Shown here piece after piece: positions 41,770-50,143 of a stretch of DNA of 64,000 bases (position 1 is the first letter of the stretch; the number at the start of each line of letters is the position of its first letter). The translations under genes were made by a program, and so were the position numbers. The stretch is from the NCBI GenBank assembly GCA_035650215.1, contig DASRIC010000093.1:1-64000 (forward strand), in the 5' to 3' direction. This DNA comes from JACVRW01 sp035650215 (GTDB taxonomy: Bacteria; Actinomycetota; Thermoleophilia; Solirubrobacterales; Thermoleophilaceae). The notes beneath the pieces are model-generated. The model did no database searches and was not told the DNA's origin. It saw nothing but the letters and a program-made list of their open reading frames with translations.

Positions 41770-42177
41770 ATGGAAACCGCGAGCGAGGAACCGGCCCGCC
41801 TCTTCGCCGAGGCGATCACGCGCGGCGATGTCGACGCCGCCGTGGCCGTCTGCCATCCGCGCGTCGAGTTCCACTCGATGCTCGACATCAGCGGGCGGTT
41901 CTACAGGGGCCACGACGGGATCAGGCGCTACATGGACGACGTGGCGTCCGCATGGGACGAATGGCGGGTCGAGGTCGACCGCATCACCGAAGGGCCCGAC
42001 GGGCGCGTGCTGATCGTGATGACGATGCACGCCCGCGGTAAGGGCAGCGGGGTGTCGCTCGCCGAGTGCACCGCCCACATCTGGACCCTCGGCGACGGGA
42101 AGCTCCTCCGCAACGAGCCCTTCCGCGAGCCCGAGGTCGCGCTGCGCGAGCTCGGGCTGCGGGCGGAAGCGGGCTAG
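41770..42177 (+). CDS. SnoaL/NTF2-like protein
   Basis: A 135-aa NTF2-fold protein of the SnoaL-like type (ARLFAEAITRGDVDAAVAVC, HPRVEFHSMLDISGRFYRG, then ECTAHIWTLGDGKLLRNEPF). Members include small polyketide cyclases and isomerases, but many have unknown ligands. The start lies right after the 47-nt palindrome. The last 4 bp overlap the stop of the convergent membrane protein gene. Confidence 0.8.
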   Translation: METASEEPARLFAEAITRGDVDAAVAVCHPRVEFHSMLDISGRFYRGHDGIRRYMDDVASAWDEWRVEVDRITEGPDGRVLIVMTMHARGKGSGVSLAECTAHIWTLGDGKLLRNEPFREPEVALRELGLRAEAG

Positions 42178-42911
42178 GAGCGGCTGCGCGGCGTTCGCAC
42201 GCCGAGCACGAGCAGTCCGATCGACGTGAGCAGCAGGAACGCGCCTGCGCCGAGAGCGCTCCAGCCGATCTCGTCGAGGAACGGCAGGGTGGCGCCGGCG
42301 CTCACGTCGGCCCGCACGGCCGGCGATCCGTCCTCGTTCATAACGACGACCGACCAATCGCCGTCCTCAACCTCCCAGGTCAGAGTCTGGGCCCCGGCTC
42401 CGTGGGCGGATGCCGCCCAGAACCGCTGCCCGCCCGGCGCCTCCGGCCGGTCCCGCCCGGCTTGCGGGGAGTAGCTCGCCTCGAACGGGTCGACGTCGAC
42501 GTCCACGACCGCGCTGTGAGCTACCCCGCGCAGGTAGTGGTCCACCTCGTCCGTTCGAGCTATCCCGACGAAGACGGGCTTGTCGCTATCCGGCTCGACC
42601 TCGATCCGGATGTCGCCAAGCCCGGTCGAGTCGATCAGTCCCTCCACCCCATCGAGATCGACGTCCAGGCTCTCGCTGGCCAGCGCGCGCGTCCCGGTCT
42701 GGAACCGTTCGCTGTCGGTCGACAGATAGCCGCGCTCGTCCTTCTGGTCTTCGCCGAGGAAGGCCAGGCCGCCAAGCGTGATCAGGACGGCAGATGTGAG
42801 CCCGGCAACGGCGGACGCGACGATCAGGAGCACCCGGGCTCCTGTCGAGCGCTCCCGCGAGGCCGGGACGGGGGTGTTGGTGCTGGTCTTGGTGTTGGTG
42901 TCAGTTGGCAT
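42174..42911 (-). CDS. Membrane protein with extracytoplasmic domain, unrecognised
   Basis: A 245-aa protein with a Thr/Asn-rich N-terminus, a TM helix around residues 27-50 (VLLIVASAVAGLTSAVLITL), a ~150-residue external beta-rich domain (IEVEPDSDKPVFVGIARTDE, LTWEVEDGDWSVVVMNEDG) and a C-terminal TM helix (LGAGAFLLLTSIGLLVLGV) followed by a basic tail. The layout suggests a surface-exposed domain held by two helices. Family not recognised. Confidence 0.65.
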   Translation of the reverse strand: MPTDTNTKTSTNTPVPASRERSTGARVLLIVASAVAGLTSAVLITLGGLAFLGEDQKDERGYLSTDSERFQTGTRALASESLDVDLDGVEGLIDSTGLGDIRIEVEPDSDKPVFVGIARTDEVDHYLRGVAHSAVVDVDVDPFEASYSPQAGRDRPEAPGGQRFWAASAHGAGAQTLTWEVEDGDWSVVVMNEDGSPAVRADVSAGATLPFLDEIGWSALGAGAFLLLTSIGLLVLGVRTPRSRS

Positions 42912-42972
42912 GGCTCAAGGGTCCCGTCCGGGCGCAGGAAAGACATCGGGCGGGAGCCCTGAACCTGCGCCC

Positions 42973-43746
42973 TCAGGCGGGCCGCCCGTCGCGGCCGTGG
43001 ATGCGGCGCGAGATCCGTGCGGCCGAGCGGCTCACCTGCACGGCCAGCGCCGTGCGAGCCTCGCCCTCGACCTCGCCCGCGGGGAAGGTGAGCGCCACCG
43101 CCGCGACCGGGTGCCCGGTGTGGTCGAGCACGGCGGAGGCCACCGACGCGAAGCCGGGAGTTATCGCGCCGTCCTCCTGCGCGTGACCGTCGCGCCGTAC
43201 GCCGGCGAGTAGCCGCCGCAGCTCGGCCGGCGACGCGGCCCCGGGGCCGCCGCGGCGGACGAAGGCCGCGCGGTTGGGAAACAACGCGCGCACCTGCTGG
43301 GGCGGGAGCGCGGCCAGCATCGCGAGCCCGCTGGCGGTGAGGTGGGCGGGCAGGCGCACGCCCACATCCGTGACCAGGCTGGGCCGGCCGGGGGCGCGCT
43401 GCTCGATCACGTAGAGCACGTCGCGGCCGTGCAGCACGGCGAGGTGGCCGGAGTGGGTGGTGGTGTCGACCAGGCGGGTGAGCGCGGTCTGGCCGATCCA
43501 GCGCAGCGGCTCCTGGCGCGAGTACGCCGCGCCGAGCTCGAAGGCCGCCACGCCGAGTCCGTAGCGCCGCTGCTCCGGCAGGTGGGACACGAAGCCCTGA
43601 CGGCGCAGCACGGCCAGCAGGTGATAGACGCTCGAGCGCGGCAGGTCGAGGTCCCGCGCGATCGCCGCGGCCGGCAGCGGCGCGGCGTGGCGGGCGAGCA
43701 GCTGCAGCAGCTCGAGCGCGCGGGTGGCGGCGGGGGCGTTCGGCAC
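42973..43746 (-). CDS. IclR-family regulator, probable hut regulator
   Basis: A 257-aa IclR-type protein: N-terminal winged HTH (RALELLQLLARHAAPLPAAA, LPRSSVYHLLAVLRRQGFV) and a C-terminal effector domain (GHLAVLHGRDVLYVIEQRAP, LTASGLAMLAALPPQQV). It is divergent from hutH, with 80 bp between starts. A perfect 16-bp palindrome sits in that gap and overlaps the -10-like GACAAT 8 nt before its own GTG, so autoregulation is likely. The effector is probably histidine or urocanate, by context only. Confidence 0.85.
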   Translation of the reverse strand: MPNAPAATRALELLQLLARHAAPLPAAAIARDLDLPRSSVYHLLAVLRRQGFVSHLPEQRRYGLGVAAFELGAAYSRQEPLRWIGQTALTRLVDTTTHSGHLAVLHGRDVLYVIEQRAPGRPSLVTDVGVRLPAHLTASGLAMLAALPPQQVRALFPNRAAFVRRGGPGAASPAELRRLLAGVRRDGHAQEDGAITPGFASVASAVLDHTGHPVAAVALTFPAGEVEGEARTALAVQVSRSAARISRRIHGRDGRPA

Positions 43747-43757
43747 GGCCGGAGATT

Positions 43758-43773
43758 GTCTCAGATCTGAGAC
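43758..43773. promoter_or_regulatory. Palindromic operator between iclR and hutH
   Basis: GTCTCAGATCTGAGAC is a perfect 16-bp palindrome. On the minus strand its last three bases start the GACAAT -10-like box of the IclR gene. It lies 53 bp upstream of the hutH ATG. Confidence 0.7.
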
Positions 43774-43826
43774 GGAAGCCCGGCGGATCGTTCGACCGCC
43801 GCGGCCTCGCTCGGTCTAATGCAGCC

Positions 43827-45374
43827 ATGGGCCAAGCGGGCAGCGTCGCCGTGGGTACAGGGCCGCCGAGCTTCGAGGACGTGGTGGCCGTGGCGCGCCA
43901 CGGCGCCGCCGTCGAGCTGACCGAGGAGGCGCTCGGCGCGATCGGCCGCAGCCGCGCGATCGTCGACGCGCTCGCCGGCGAGGAGCGGCCGCACTACGGC
44001 GTGTCCACGGGCTTCGGCGCGCTCGCCACCCGCCACATCCCGGCCGACCGGCGCGCGGGCCTCCAGCGCAGCCTGATCCGCAGCCACGCGGCCGGCTCGG
44101 GCGACGAGGTCGAGCGGGAGGTGGTGCGGGCGATGATGCTCCTCCGGCTGGCGACCCTCGGCGGCGGACGCACCGGCGTGCGCCCGCTCACGGCCTCCGG
44201 CTACGCCGCGATCCTCTCCGCCGGGATCACGCCGGTCGTGCACGAGCACGGCTCGCTCGGATGCTCCGGCGACCTGGCGCCGCTGGCGCACTGCGCGCTC
44301 GCTTTGATGGGAGAGGGGAACGTGCGGGACGCCTCCGGCGAGCTGCGCCCGGCCGCTGACGCGCTCGCGGCCGCGGGCATCGAGCCGGTGGAGCTGGCCG
44401 AGAAGGAGGGGCTCGCGCTGATCAACGGAACGGACGGGATGCTCGGCATGCTCGTGCTCGCCTGCGTGGACCTGCGCGAGCTGCTCGTGGTGGCCGACCT
44501 CACCGCCGCGATGAGCGTCGAGGGCCTGCTCGGCACCGACCGCGTGTTCGCCGCCGACCTCCAGGAGCTTCGGCCCCAGCTCGGCCAGGCCGGCTCCGCC
44601 GCCAACCTGCGCGCGGTGCTCTCGGACAGCGAGATCGTGGCCAGCCACCGCGGCCCCGAGGACCCGCGCGTGCAGGACGCCTATTCGCTTCGCTGCGCGC
44701 CGGCGGTGGCCGGTGCCGCGCGCGACACGCTCGGCCACGCGGCCGCCGTGGCGGAGCGCGAGCTGGCCGCGGCGGTGGACAACCCCGTGATCACGCTCGA
44801 TGGGCGCGTGGAGTCGAACGGCAACTTCCACGGCGCCCCGCTCGGCTACGTGCTCGACTTCCTCGCGATCGCCGCCGCCGACCTGGCGAGCATGTCCGAG
44901 CGCCGCACCGACCGCTTCCTCGACGTGGCCCGCAACCACGGGCTCCCGGCGTTCCTGGCCGAGGACCCGGGCGTGGACTCCGGCCAGATGATCGCCCAGT
45001 ACACGCAGGCCGCGCTCGTGTCCGAGCTCAAGCGGCTGGCCTCGCCGGCCAGTGTCGACTCGATCCCGAGCTCGGCGATGCAGGAGGACCACGTGTCGAT
45101 GGGCTGGGCCGCCGCCCGCAAGCTGCGCCGCTCGATCGACGGGCTCACGCGCGTGCTCGCGATCGAGCTGCTCACGGCGGCTCGCGGGATCGAGCTGCGC
45201 GCGCCGCTCTCACCGGCGCCGGCCACGGCGGCGGTGATCGCGGCGCTCCGCGAGACCACGCCCGGCCCTGGGGGCGACCGCTTCCTGGCGCCGGAGATCG
45301 AGTCGACCCACGAGCTGATCCGAAGCGGCCGCGCGCGCCAGGCCGCGGAGTCCGTGACAGGCGCGCTGGCATAG
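43827..45374 (+). CDS. hutH: Histidine ammonia-lyase
   Basis: A 515-aa MIO-dependent lyase that converts histidine to urocanate, the first step of histidine use. The family hallmarks are HYGVSTGFGALA, GSLGCSGDLAPLAH and SSAMQEDHVSMGWAAARKL. The cofactor tripeptide is Cys146-Ser147-Gly148 where most enzymes have Ala-Ser-Gly. The ATG follows a -10-like TCTAAT by 6 nt, so the operon transcript is probably leaderless. First gene of the hut operon; 29 bp to hutU. Confidence 0.96.
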   Translation: MGQAGSVAVGTGPPSFEDVVAVARHGAAVELTEEALGAIGRSRAIVDALAGEERPHYGVSTGFGALATRHIPADRRAGLQRSLIRSHAAGSGDEVEREVVRAMMLLRLATLGGGRTGVRPLTASGYAAILSAGITPVVHEHGSLGCSGDLAPLAHCALALMGEGNVRDASGELRPAADALAAAGIEPVELAEKEGLALINGTDGMLGMLVLACVDLRELLVVADLTAAMSVEGLLGTDRVFAADLQELRPQLGQAGSAANLRAVLSDSEIVASHRGPEDPRVQDAYSLRCAPAVAGAARDTLGHAAAVAERELAAAVDNPVITLDGRVESNGNFHGAPLGYVLDFLAIAAADLASMSERRTDRFLDVARNHGLPAFLAEDPGVDSGQMIAQYTQAALVSELKRLASPASVDSIPSSAMQEDHVSMGWAAARKLRRSIDGLTRVLAIELLTAARGIELRAPLSPAPATAAVIAALRETTPGPGGDRFLAPEIESTHELIRSGRARQAAESVTGALA

Positions 45375-45403
45375 ATGAGCTCTACATGACCGAAGGAGGA
45401 GCC

Positions 45404-47065
45404 ATGAGCACGTCCACCCGCGTGATTCGCGCGGCTCGCGGGAGCGAGCTGTCCTGCCGCGGCTGGCAGCAGGAGGCCGCGCTGCGCATGCTGCAGAACA
45501 ACCTCGACCCGGAGAACGCCGAGCACCCGGAGGAGCTCGTTGTGTACGGCGGGCGCGGCAAGGCGGCGCGCGACTGGCCGTCGTTCGATGCGATCGTGCG
45601 CACGCTGCGCACGCTCGGCGACGACGAGACGCTGCTCGTGCAGTCCGGCCGCCCGGTGGGCGTGTTCGCCACGCACGAGTGGGCGCCGCGGGTGCTGATC
45701 GCGAACTCGAACCTCGTGGGCGACTGGGCCACCTGGGACGAGTTCCGCCGGCTCGAGGCGCTCGGGCTGACGATGTACGGGCAGATGACCGCCGGGTCCT
45801 GGATCTACATCGGCAGCCAGGGGATCCTGCAGGGCACCTACGAGACGTTCGCCGCCGTGGCCGCCAAGCGCTTCGGCGACACGCTCGCCGGCACGATCAC
45901 CCTCACCGGCGGGCTCGGCGGGATGGGCGGCGCCCAGCCGCTCGCGGTGTCGATGGCGGGCGGCGTGTCGATCTGCGTGGACGTCGACCCGTCGCGCATC
46001 GCGCGCCGGATCCAGCACGGCTACCTCGACGTGGAGGCCGCCGACGCGGACGAGGCGCTGCGCCTTGCCGTCGAGGCCCGCGACGCGCGCCGCCCGCTGT
46101 CGATCGGCCTGCTCGGAAACTGCGCGACCGTGGTTCCGCAGCTGCTGGCAGACGGCGCCCCGATCGACGTGGTGACCGACCAGACGTCGGCGCACGACCC
46201 GCTGGCCTACCTCCCGGAGGGCGTCGCGTTCGAGGACTGGCAGAGCTTCGCGCGCGAGCGGCCGGACGAGTTCACCGATCGTGCGCGCGAGTCGATGGCG
46301 CGTCATGTGGAGGCGATGGTGGGCTTCCAGGACGCGGGCGCGGAGGTGTTCGACTACGGCAACTCGATCCGCACCGAGGCCAAGCTCGGCGGCTACGAGC
46401 GCGCCTTCGAGTTCCCCGGCTTCGTGCCGGCCTACATCCGGCCGCTGTTCTGCGAGGGCAGGGGGCCGTTCCGCTGGGCGGCGCTCTCCGGCGACCCCGC
46501 GGACATCGCCGCGACCGACCGCGCGGTGCTCGACCTGTTCCCCGAGAACGAGACGCTGGCGCGCTGGATGCACACGGCCGCCGAGAAGGTGCAGTTCCAG
46601 GGGCTGCCGGCTCGGATCTGCTGGCTCGGATACGGCGAGCGCCATCTGGCCGGCCTGCGCTTCAACGAGCTGGTGGCGAGCGGCGAGATCACGGCGCCGA
46701 TCGTGATCGGGCGCGACCACCTCGACTGCGGCTCGGTGGCCTCCCCGTACCGGGAGACGGAGGCGATGGCGGACGGCTCGGACGCGATCGCCGACTGGCC
46801 GCTCCTGAACGCGATGGTGAACACCGCCTCGGGGGCGTCCTGGGTGTCGATCCACCACGGCGGCGGCGTGGGCATCGGCCGCTCGATCCACGCCGGCCAG
46901 GTGTCGGTGGCCGACGGCACGGAGCTCGCGGCCCAGAAGCTCGAGCGCGTGCTCACGAACGACCCCGGCACGGGCATCATGCGCCACGTGGACGCCGGTT
47001 ACGAGCGGGCCGCCGAGGTCGCGGAGGAGCGCGGCGTGCGGGTGCCGATGCTGGAGAGCGAGTGA
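45404..47065 (+). CDS. hutU: Urocanate hydratase
   Basis: A 553-aa NAD-dependent urocanase producing imidazolone propionate. Recognisable: ALRMLQNNLDPENAEHPEEL near the start, GGLGGMGGAQPLAVSMAGGV (NAD site region), and the C-terminal SWVSIHHGGGVGIGRSIHAG. ATG 45404 is chosen because GGAGGA lies 3-8 nt upstream; an in-frame ATG 18 bp earlier would place this Shine-Dalgarno inside the gene. Its stop overlaps the hutF GTG. Confidence 0.97.
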   Translation: MSTSTRVIRAARGSELSCRGWQQEAALRMLQNNLDPENAEHPEELVVYGGRGKAARDWPSFDAIVRTLRTLGDDETLLVQSGRPVGVFATHEWAPRVLIANSNLVGDWATWDEFRRLEALGLTMYGQMTAGSWIYIGSQGILQGTYETFAAVAAKRFGDTLAGTITLTGGLGGMGGAQPLAVSMAGGVSICVDVDPSRIARRIQHGYLDVEAADADEALRLAVEARDARRPLSIGLLGNCATVVPQLLADGAPIDVVTDQTSAHDPLAYLPEGVAFEDWQSFARERPDEFTDRARESMARHVEAMVGFQDAGAEVFDYGNSIRTEAKLGGYERAFEFPGFVPAYIRPLFCEGRGPFRWAALSGDPADIAATDRAVLDLFPENETLARWMHTAAEKVQFQGLPARICWLGYGERHLAGLRFNELVASGEITAPIVIGRDHLDCGSVASPYRETEAMADGSDAIADWPLLNAMVNTASGASWVSIHHGGGVGIGRSIHAGQVSVADGTELAAQKLERVLTNDPGTGIMRHVDAGYERAAEVAEERGVRVPMLESE

Positions 47066-48393
47066 CGCGCTACTGGGCCGACCATGCCTGGCTCGGCGGG
47101 GAGCGCGTCGAGAGCGAGGTCTTGATCGAGGTCGACGGGGGGCGCTTCGGGGCGGTCGCGCCGGCGGCGCCCCGGCCCACGGACGCCACCCACCTGCGCG
47201 GCGTGACCCTGCCGGGCCTCGCGAACGCCCACTCGCACGCATTCCAGCGCGCGCTGCGCGGGCGCACGCATCGGGCGGGCGGGAGCTTCTGGACCTGGCG
47301 CCAGGACATGTACGCGCTCGCCGAGCTGCTCACACCCGGCTCGTACCGCGAGCTCGCCCGCGCCACCTACGCGGAGATGGTGCTCGCGGGGATCACCTGC
47401 GTGGGCGAGTTCCACTACCTCCACCACGACGCCGGCGGCGCGCGCTACGACGAGCCGAACGCGTTCGGCCAAGTGCTTATCGAGGCCGCGGCCGACGTCG
47501 GCATCCGCATCACGCTGCTCGACGCGTGCTACCTGGCCGGCGGCATCGGCCAGCCGCTCGAGGGGCCTCAACGGCGCTTCGGCGACGCCGACGCCGCCGC
47601 CTGGGCGGAGCGCGTGAGCGCGCTGGCGGCGCCCGACCACGCGCGCATGGGCGCGGCGATCCACTCCGTGCGGGCCGTGCCCGAGGACCAGCTCGACACC
47701 GTGGTCGCCTGGGCGCGCGAGCGCGAGGCGCCCCTCCACTTCCACCTCTCCGAGCAGCGGGCGGAGAACGAGGCCTGCCTGGCCGCCTACGGCCGCACGC
47801 CCGCGCGGCTGCTCGAAGACCACGGCGCCCTCGGGCCGCGCTCGTGCGCCGTGCACGCCACCCACCTGTCCGACGACGACATCGCGCTGCTCGGCGGCTC
47901 GGCCACGGCGATCTGCATGTGCGCGACCACCGAGCGCGACCTCGCCGACGGCATCGGCCCCGCCGCGTCCCTCAGCGCCGCGGGCTCCCCGCTCGTCCTG
48001 GGGAGCGACAGCAACGCGCTCGTCGACATGTTCGAGGAGGCGCGCGCGGTCGAGCTCGACGAGCGCCTCGTCTCCGAGCGGCGCGGGCATTGGCCGGCGC
48101 CGGGACTGCTGGCCGCGGCGAGTGCGAACGGGCACGCCGCGCTCGGCTGGCCCGACGCCGGGCGGATCGAGCCCGGCGCACGCGCTGACCTCGTAACGAT
48201 CGGGCTCGACTCCGTGCGGCTGGCGGGCGCCGAGCCGGCCACCCTGCTGGAGTCGCTCGTGTTCTCGGCCGCGCCGGGAGACGTGCGCGAGGTGGTGGCC
48301 GGCGGTCGCCGCATCGTGGCCGGCGGGCGCCACGAGCTCGTCGACGACGTGCCCCGCGGCCTCCGGAGCGCGATCGCGACGGTGCTCGCATGA
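47062..48393 (+). CDS. hutF: Formimidoylglutamate deiminase
   Basis: A 443-aa zinc amidohydrolase converting N-formimino-glutamate to N-formyl-glutamate plus ammonia. Metal and active-site stretches are ANAHSHAFQRALRGRTH, HFHLSEQRAENEACLAAYGR, CAVHATHLSDDDI and LVLGSDSNALVDMFEE. The sequence matches HutF rather than HutI or guanine deaminase. GTG start overlaps the hutU stop; ATGA overlap to hutI. Its presence means this pathway needs an N-formylglutamate deformylase rather than HutG-type formiminoglutamase. Confidence 0.94.
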   Translation: MTRYWADHAWLGGERVESEVLIEVDGGRFGAVAPAAPRPTDATHLRGVTLPGLANAHSHAFQRALRGRTHRAGGSFWTWRQDMYALAELLTPGSYRELARATYAEMVLAGITCVGEFHYLHHDAGGARYDEPNAFGQVLIEAAADVGIRITLLDACYLAGGIGQPLEGPQRRFGDADAAAWAERVSALAAPDHARMGAAIHSVRAVPEDQLDTVVAWAREREAPLHFHLSEQRAENEACLAAYGRTPARLLEDHGALGPRSCAVHATHLSDDDIALLGGSATAICMCATTERDLADGIGPAASLSAAGSPLVLGSDSNALVDMFEEARAVELDERLVSERRGHWPAPGLLAAASANGHAALGWPDAGRIEPGARADLVTIGLDSVRLAGAEPATLLESLVFSAAPGDVREVVAGGRRIVAGGRHELVDDVPRGLRSAIATVLA

Positions 48394-49568
48394 GCGGCCT
48401 GCTCCTGATCGACAACGTTGGCGCGCTGGTGACGAACGACCCCGAGCTCGGGGCCGGGCGACTCGGGCTGATCGAGGACGCGGCGATCGTCTTCGAGGAC
48501 GGCCTGGTGCGCTGGGCCGGCCCGCGCCGGGCGACGCCCGAGGCGGCGGCCGACGAGCGGGTGGACGCCGGCGGCCGCGCCCTGATCCCCGGCTTCGTGG
48601 ACAGCCATTCGCACATGGTGTTCGCCGGCGACCGCACGGCGGAGTTCGTGGCCCGCATGTCCGGTGAGACCTACGAGGCTGGCGGCATCCGCACCACGGT
48701 GGCGGCCACCCGGGCGGCGCCGTCGGAGGCCCTCGACCGCAACATGGGCCGGCTCGTCGACGAGGCGCTCAGGTCCGGCACCACGACCATCGAGTGCAAG
48801 TCGGGCTACGGGCTGACCGTGGAAGACGAGCGCCGCAGCGTCCAGATCGCCGCCGCCCACACCGACGAGGTGACCTTCATGGGCGCCCACGTGGTGGCGC
48901 CCGAGTATGCGGACCGGCCCGAGGAGTACGTCGAGCTCGTGTGCGGCCCCATGCTCGACGCCTGCGCGACGCACTCGCGCTGGATCGACGTGTTCTGCGA
49001 GCGCGGGGCCTTCGACGGCGACCAGACGAGGGCGATCCTGCGCGCCGGGGTGGAGCGCGGCCTGCTCGCGCGCGTGCACGCCAACCAGCTCGAGCACGGG
49101 CCGGGAGTGCAGATCGCCGTCGAGTTCGACGCCGCCTCGGCCGACCACGCCACCCACCTCGACGGCGACGACGTGGCGGCACTGGCCGGGGGCGACACGG
49201 TGGCCACGCTCCTGCCGGCGGCCGAGTTCTCCACGCGCGCCGCCTACCCTGACGCGCGCCGGCTACTGGACGCCGGCGCCACCGTGGCGCTGGCCGCCGA
49301 CTGCAACCCCGGCTCGAGCTTCACCACCAGCATCCCGTTCTGCATCGCGATCGCGGTACGGGAGATGGGGATGACGCCGGACGAGGCGCTCTGGTCGGCG
49401 ACGCTGGGCGGCGCCCGGGCATTGCGGCGCACGGACGTGGGCCTGCTCGCCCCCGGGGCGCGCGCCGACGCCGCGCTGCTCGAGGCGCCCTCGCACGCGC
49501 AGCTCGCCTACCGGCCGGGCGTGGCGCTCGTGACCGCCGTCTGGCGGCACGGGGAGAGGGTCGTGTGA
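48390..49568 (+). CDS. hutI: Imidazolonepropionase
   Basis: A 392-aa amidohydrolase hydrolysing imidazolone propionate to N-formimino-glutamate. Hallmarks: GRALIPGFVDSHSHMVFAGD (metal HxH), TTIECKSGYGL, MGAHVVAPEY, RVHANQLEHG and ADCNPGSSFTTSIPFCIAIA. Order in the operon is H-U-F-I although HutI acts before HutF. ATGA overlap with hutF and GTGA overlap with the deformylase gene. Confidence 0.96.
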   Translation: MSGLLLIDNVGALVTNDPELGAGRLGLIEDAAIVFEDGLVRWAGPRRATPEAAADERVDAGGRALIPGFVDSHSHMVFAGDRTAEFVARMSGETYEAGGIRTTVAATRAAPSEALDRNMGRLVDEALRSGTTTIECKSGYGLTVEDERRSVQIAAAHTDEVTFMGAHVVAPEYADRPEEYVELVCGPMLDACATHSRWIDVFCERGAFDGDQTRAILRAGVERGLLARVHANQLEHGPGVQIAVEFDAASADHATHLDGDDVAALAGGDTVATLLPAAEFSTRAAYPDARRLLDAGATVALAADCNPGSSFTTSIPFCIAIAVREMGMTPDEALWSATLGGARALRRTDVGLLAPGARADAALLEAPSHAQLAYRPGVALVTAVWRHGERVV

Positions 49569-50143
49569 GCGTCCGCCCGATCGTGACCGTCGGTCACCCG
49601 GTGCTGCGCGAGCGGGCGCGCGAGCTCACGCCCGACGAGCTCGGCTCGCCCGAGGCTCAGCGGCTGATCGACGACCTGATCGAGACGATGCGCGCCGCCG
49701 GGGGCGCGGGCCTGGCGGCCAACCAGGTGGGCGAGACGGTGCGGATCGCGGTCGTGGAGGTGGGCGAGAACCACCCGCGCTACCCGTACAAGCCGCCGAT
49801 CCCGCTCACCGTGATCGTGAACCCCGTGCTCGAGCCGGTTGACGACGAGACGGTGGAGATCAATGAGGGCTGCCTGTCGGTGCCCGACCTTCGCGGGACG
49901 GTCGATCGCCAGCTGGCCGTGCGCGTGCGCTACCTCGACCGGCACGGGGTCGAGCACGTGGAGGTCCGCCGGGGCCTGACGGCCGGCACGTTCCAGCACG
50001 AGGTCGACCACCTCGACGGCGTCCTCTTCCTCGACCGCGTGCGCGATCCGGCCACCTTCACAACCTGGGAGCAGTTCGACCGCCACCACCGGGCGGCGTT
50101 CGAGGCCCATGCGCGCGCGATCGTCGCGCGCGTGGGGTCATGA
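49565..50143 (+). CDS. Peptide-deformylase-family protein at the end of the hut operon
   Basis: A 192-aa protein with all three peptide deformylase motifs: GAGLAANQ (47-54), EGCLS (101-105) and QHEVDH (144-149), giving the Cys-His-His metal site and catalytic Glu. By sequence it could be the housekeeping enzyme that removes the formyl group from nascent proteins. But it overlaps hutI by 4 nt and closes a pathway that otherwise stops at N-formylglutamate, with no hutG in sight. A role in deformylating N-formylglutamate is therefore a reasonable hypothesis. No fmt gene is adjacent, unlike many def loci. Confidence 0.9.
   Translation: MSVRPIVTVGHPVLRERARELTPDELGSPEAQRLIDDLIETMRAAGGAGLAANQVGETVRIAVVEVGENHPRYPYKPPIPLTVIVNPVLEPVDDETVEINEGCLSVPDLRGTVDRQLAVRVRYLDRHGVEHVEVRRGLTAGTFQHEVDHLDGVLFLDRVRDPATFTTWEQFDRHHRAAFEAHARAIVARVGS

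Noticed and set aside
44846..47242. 798-codon minus-strand frame opposite hutH/hutU
   Set aside because: Antisense to two unmistakable hut genes; no domain features.
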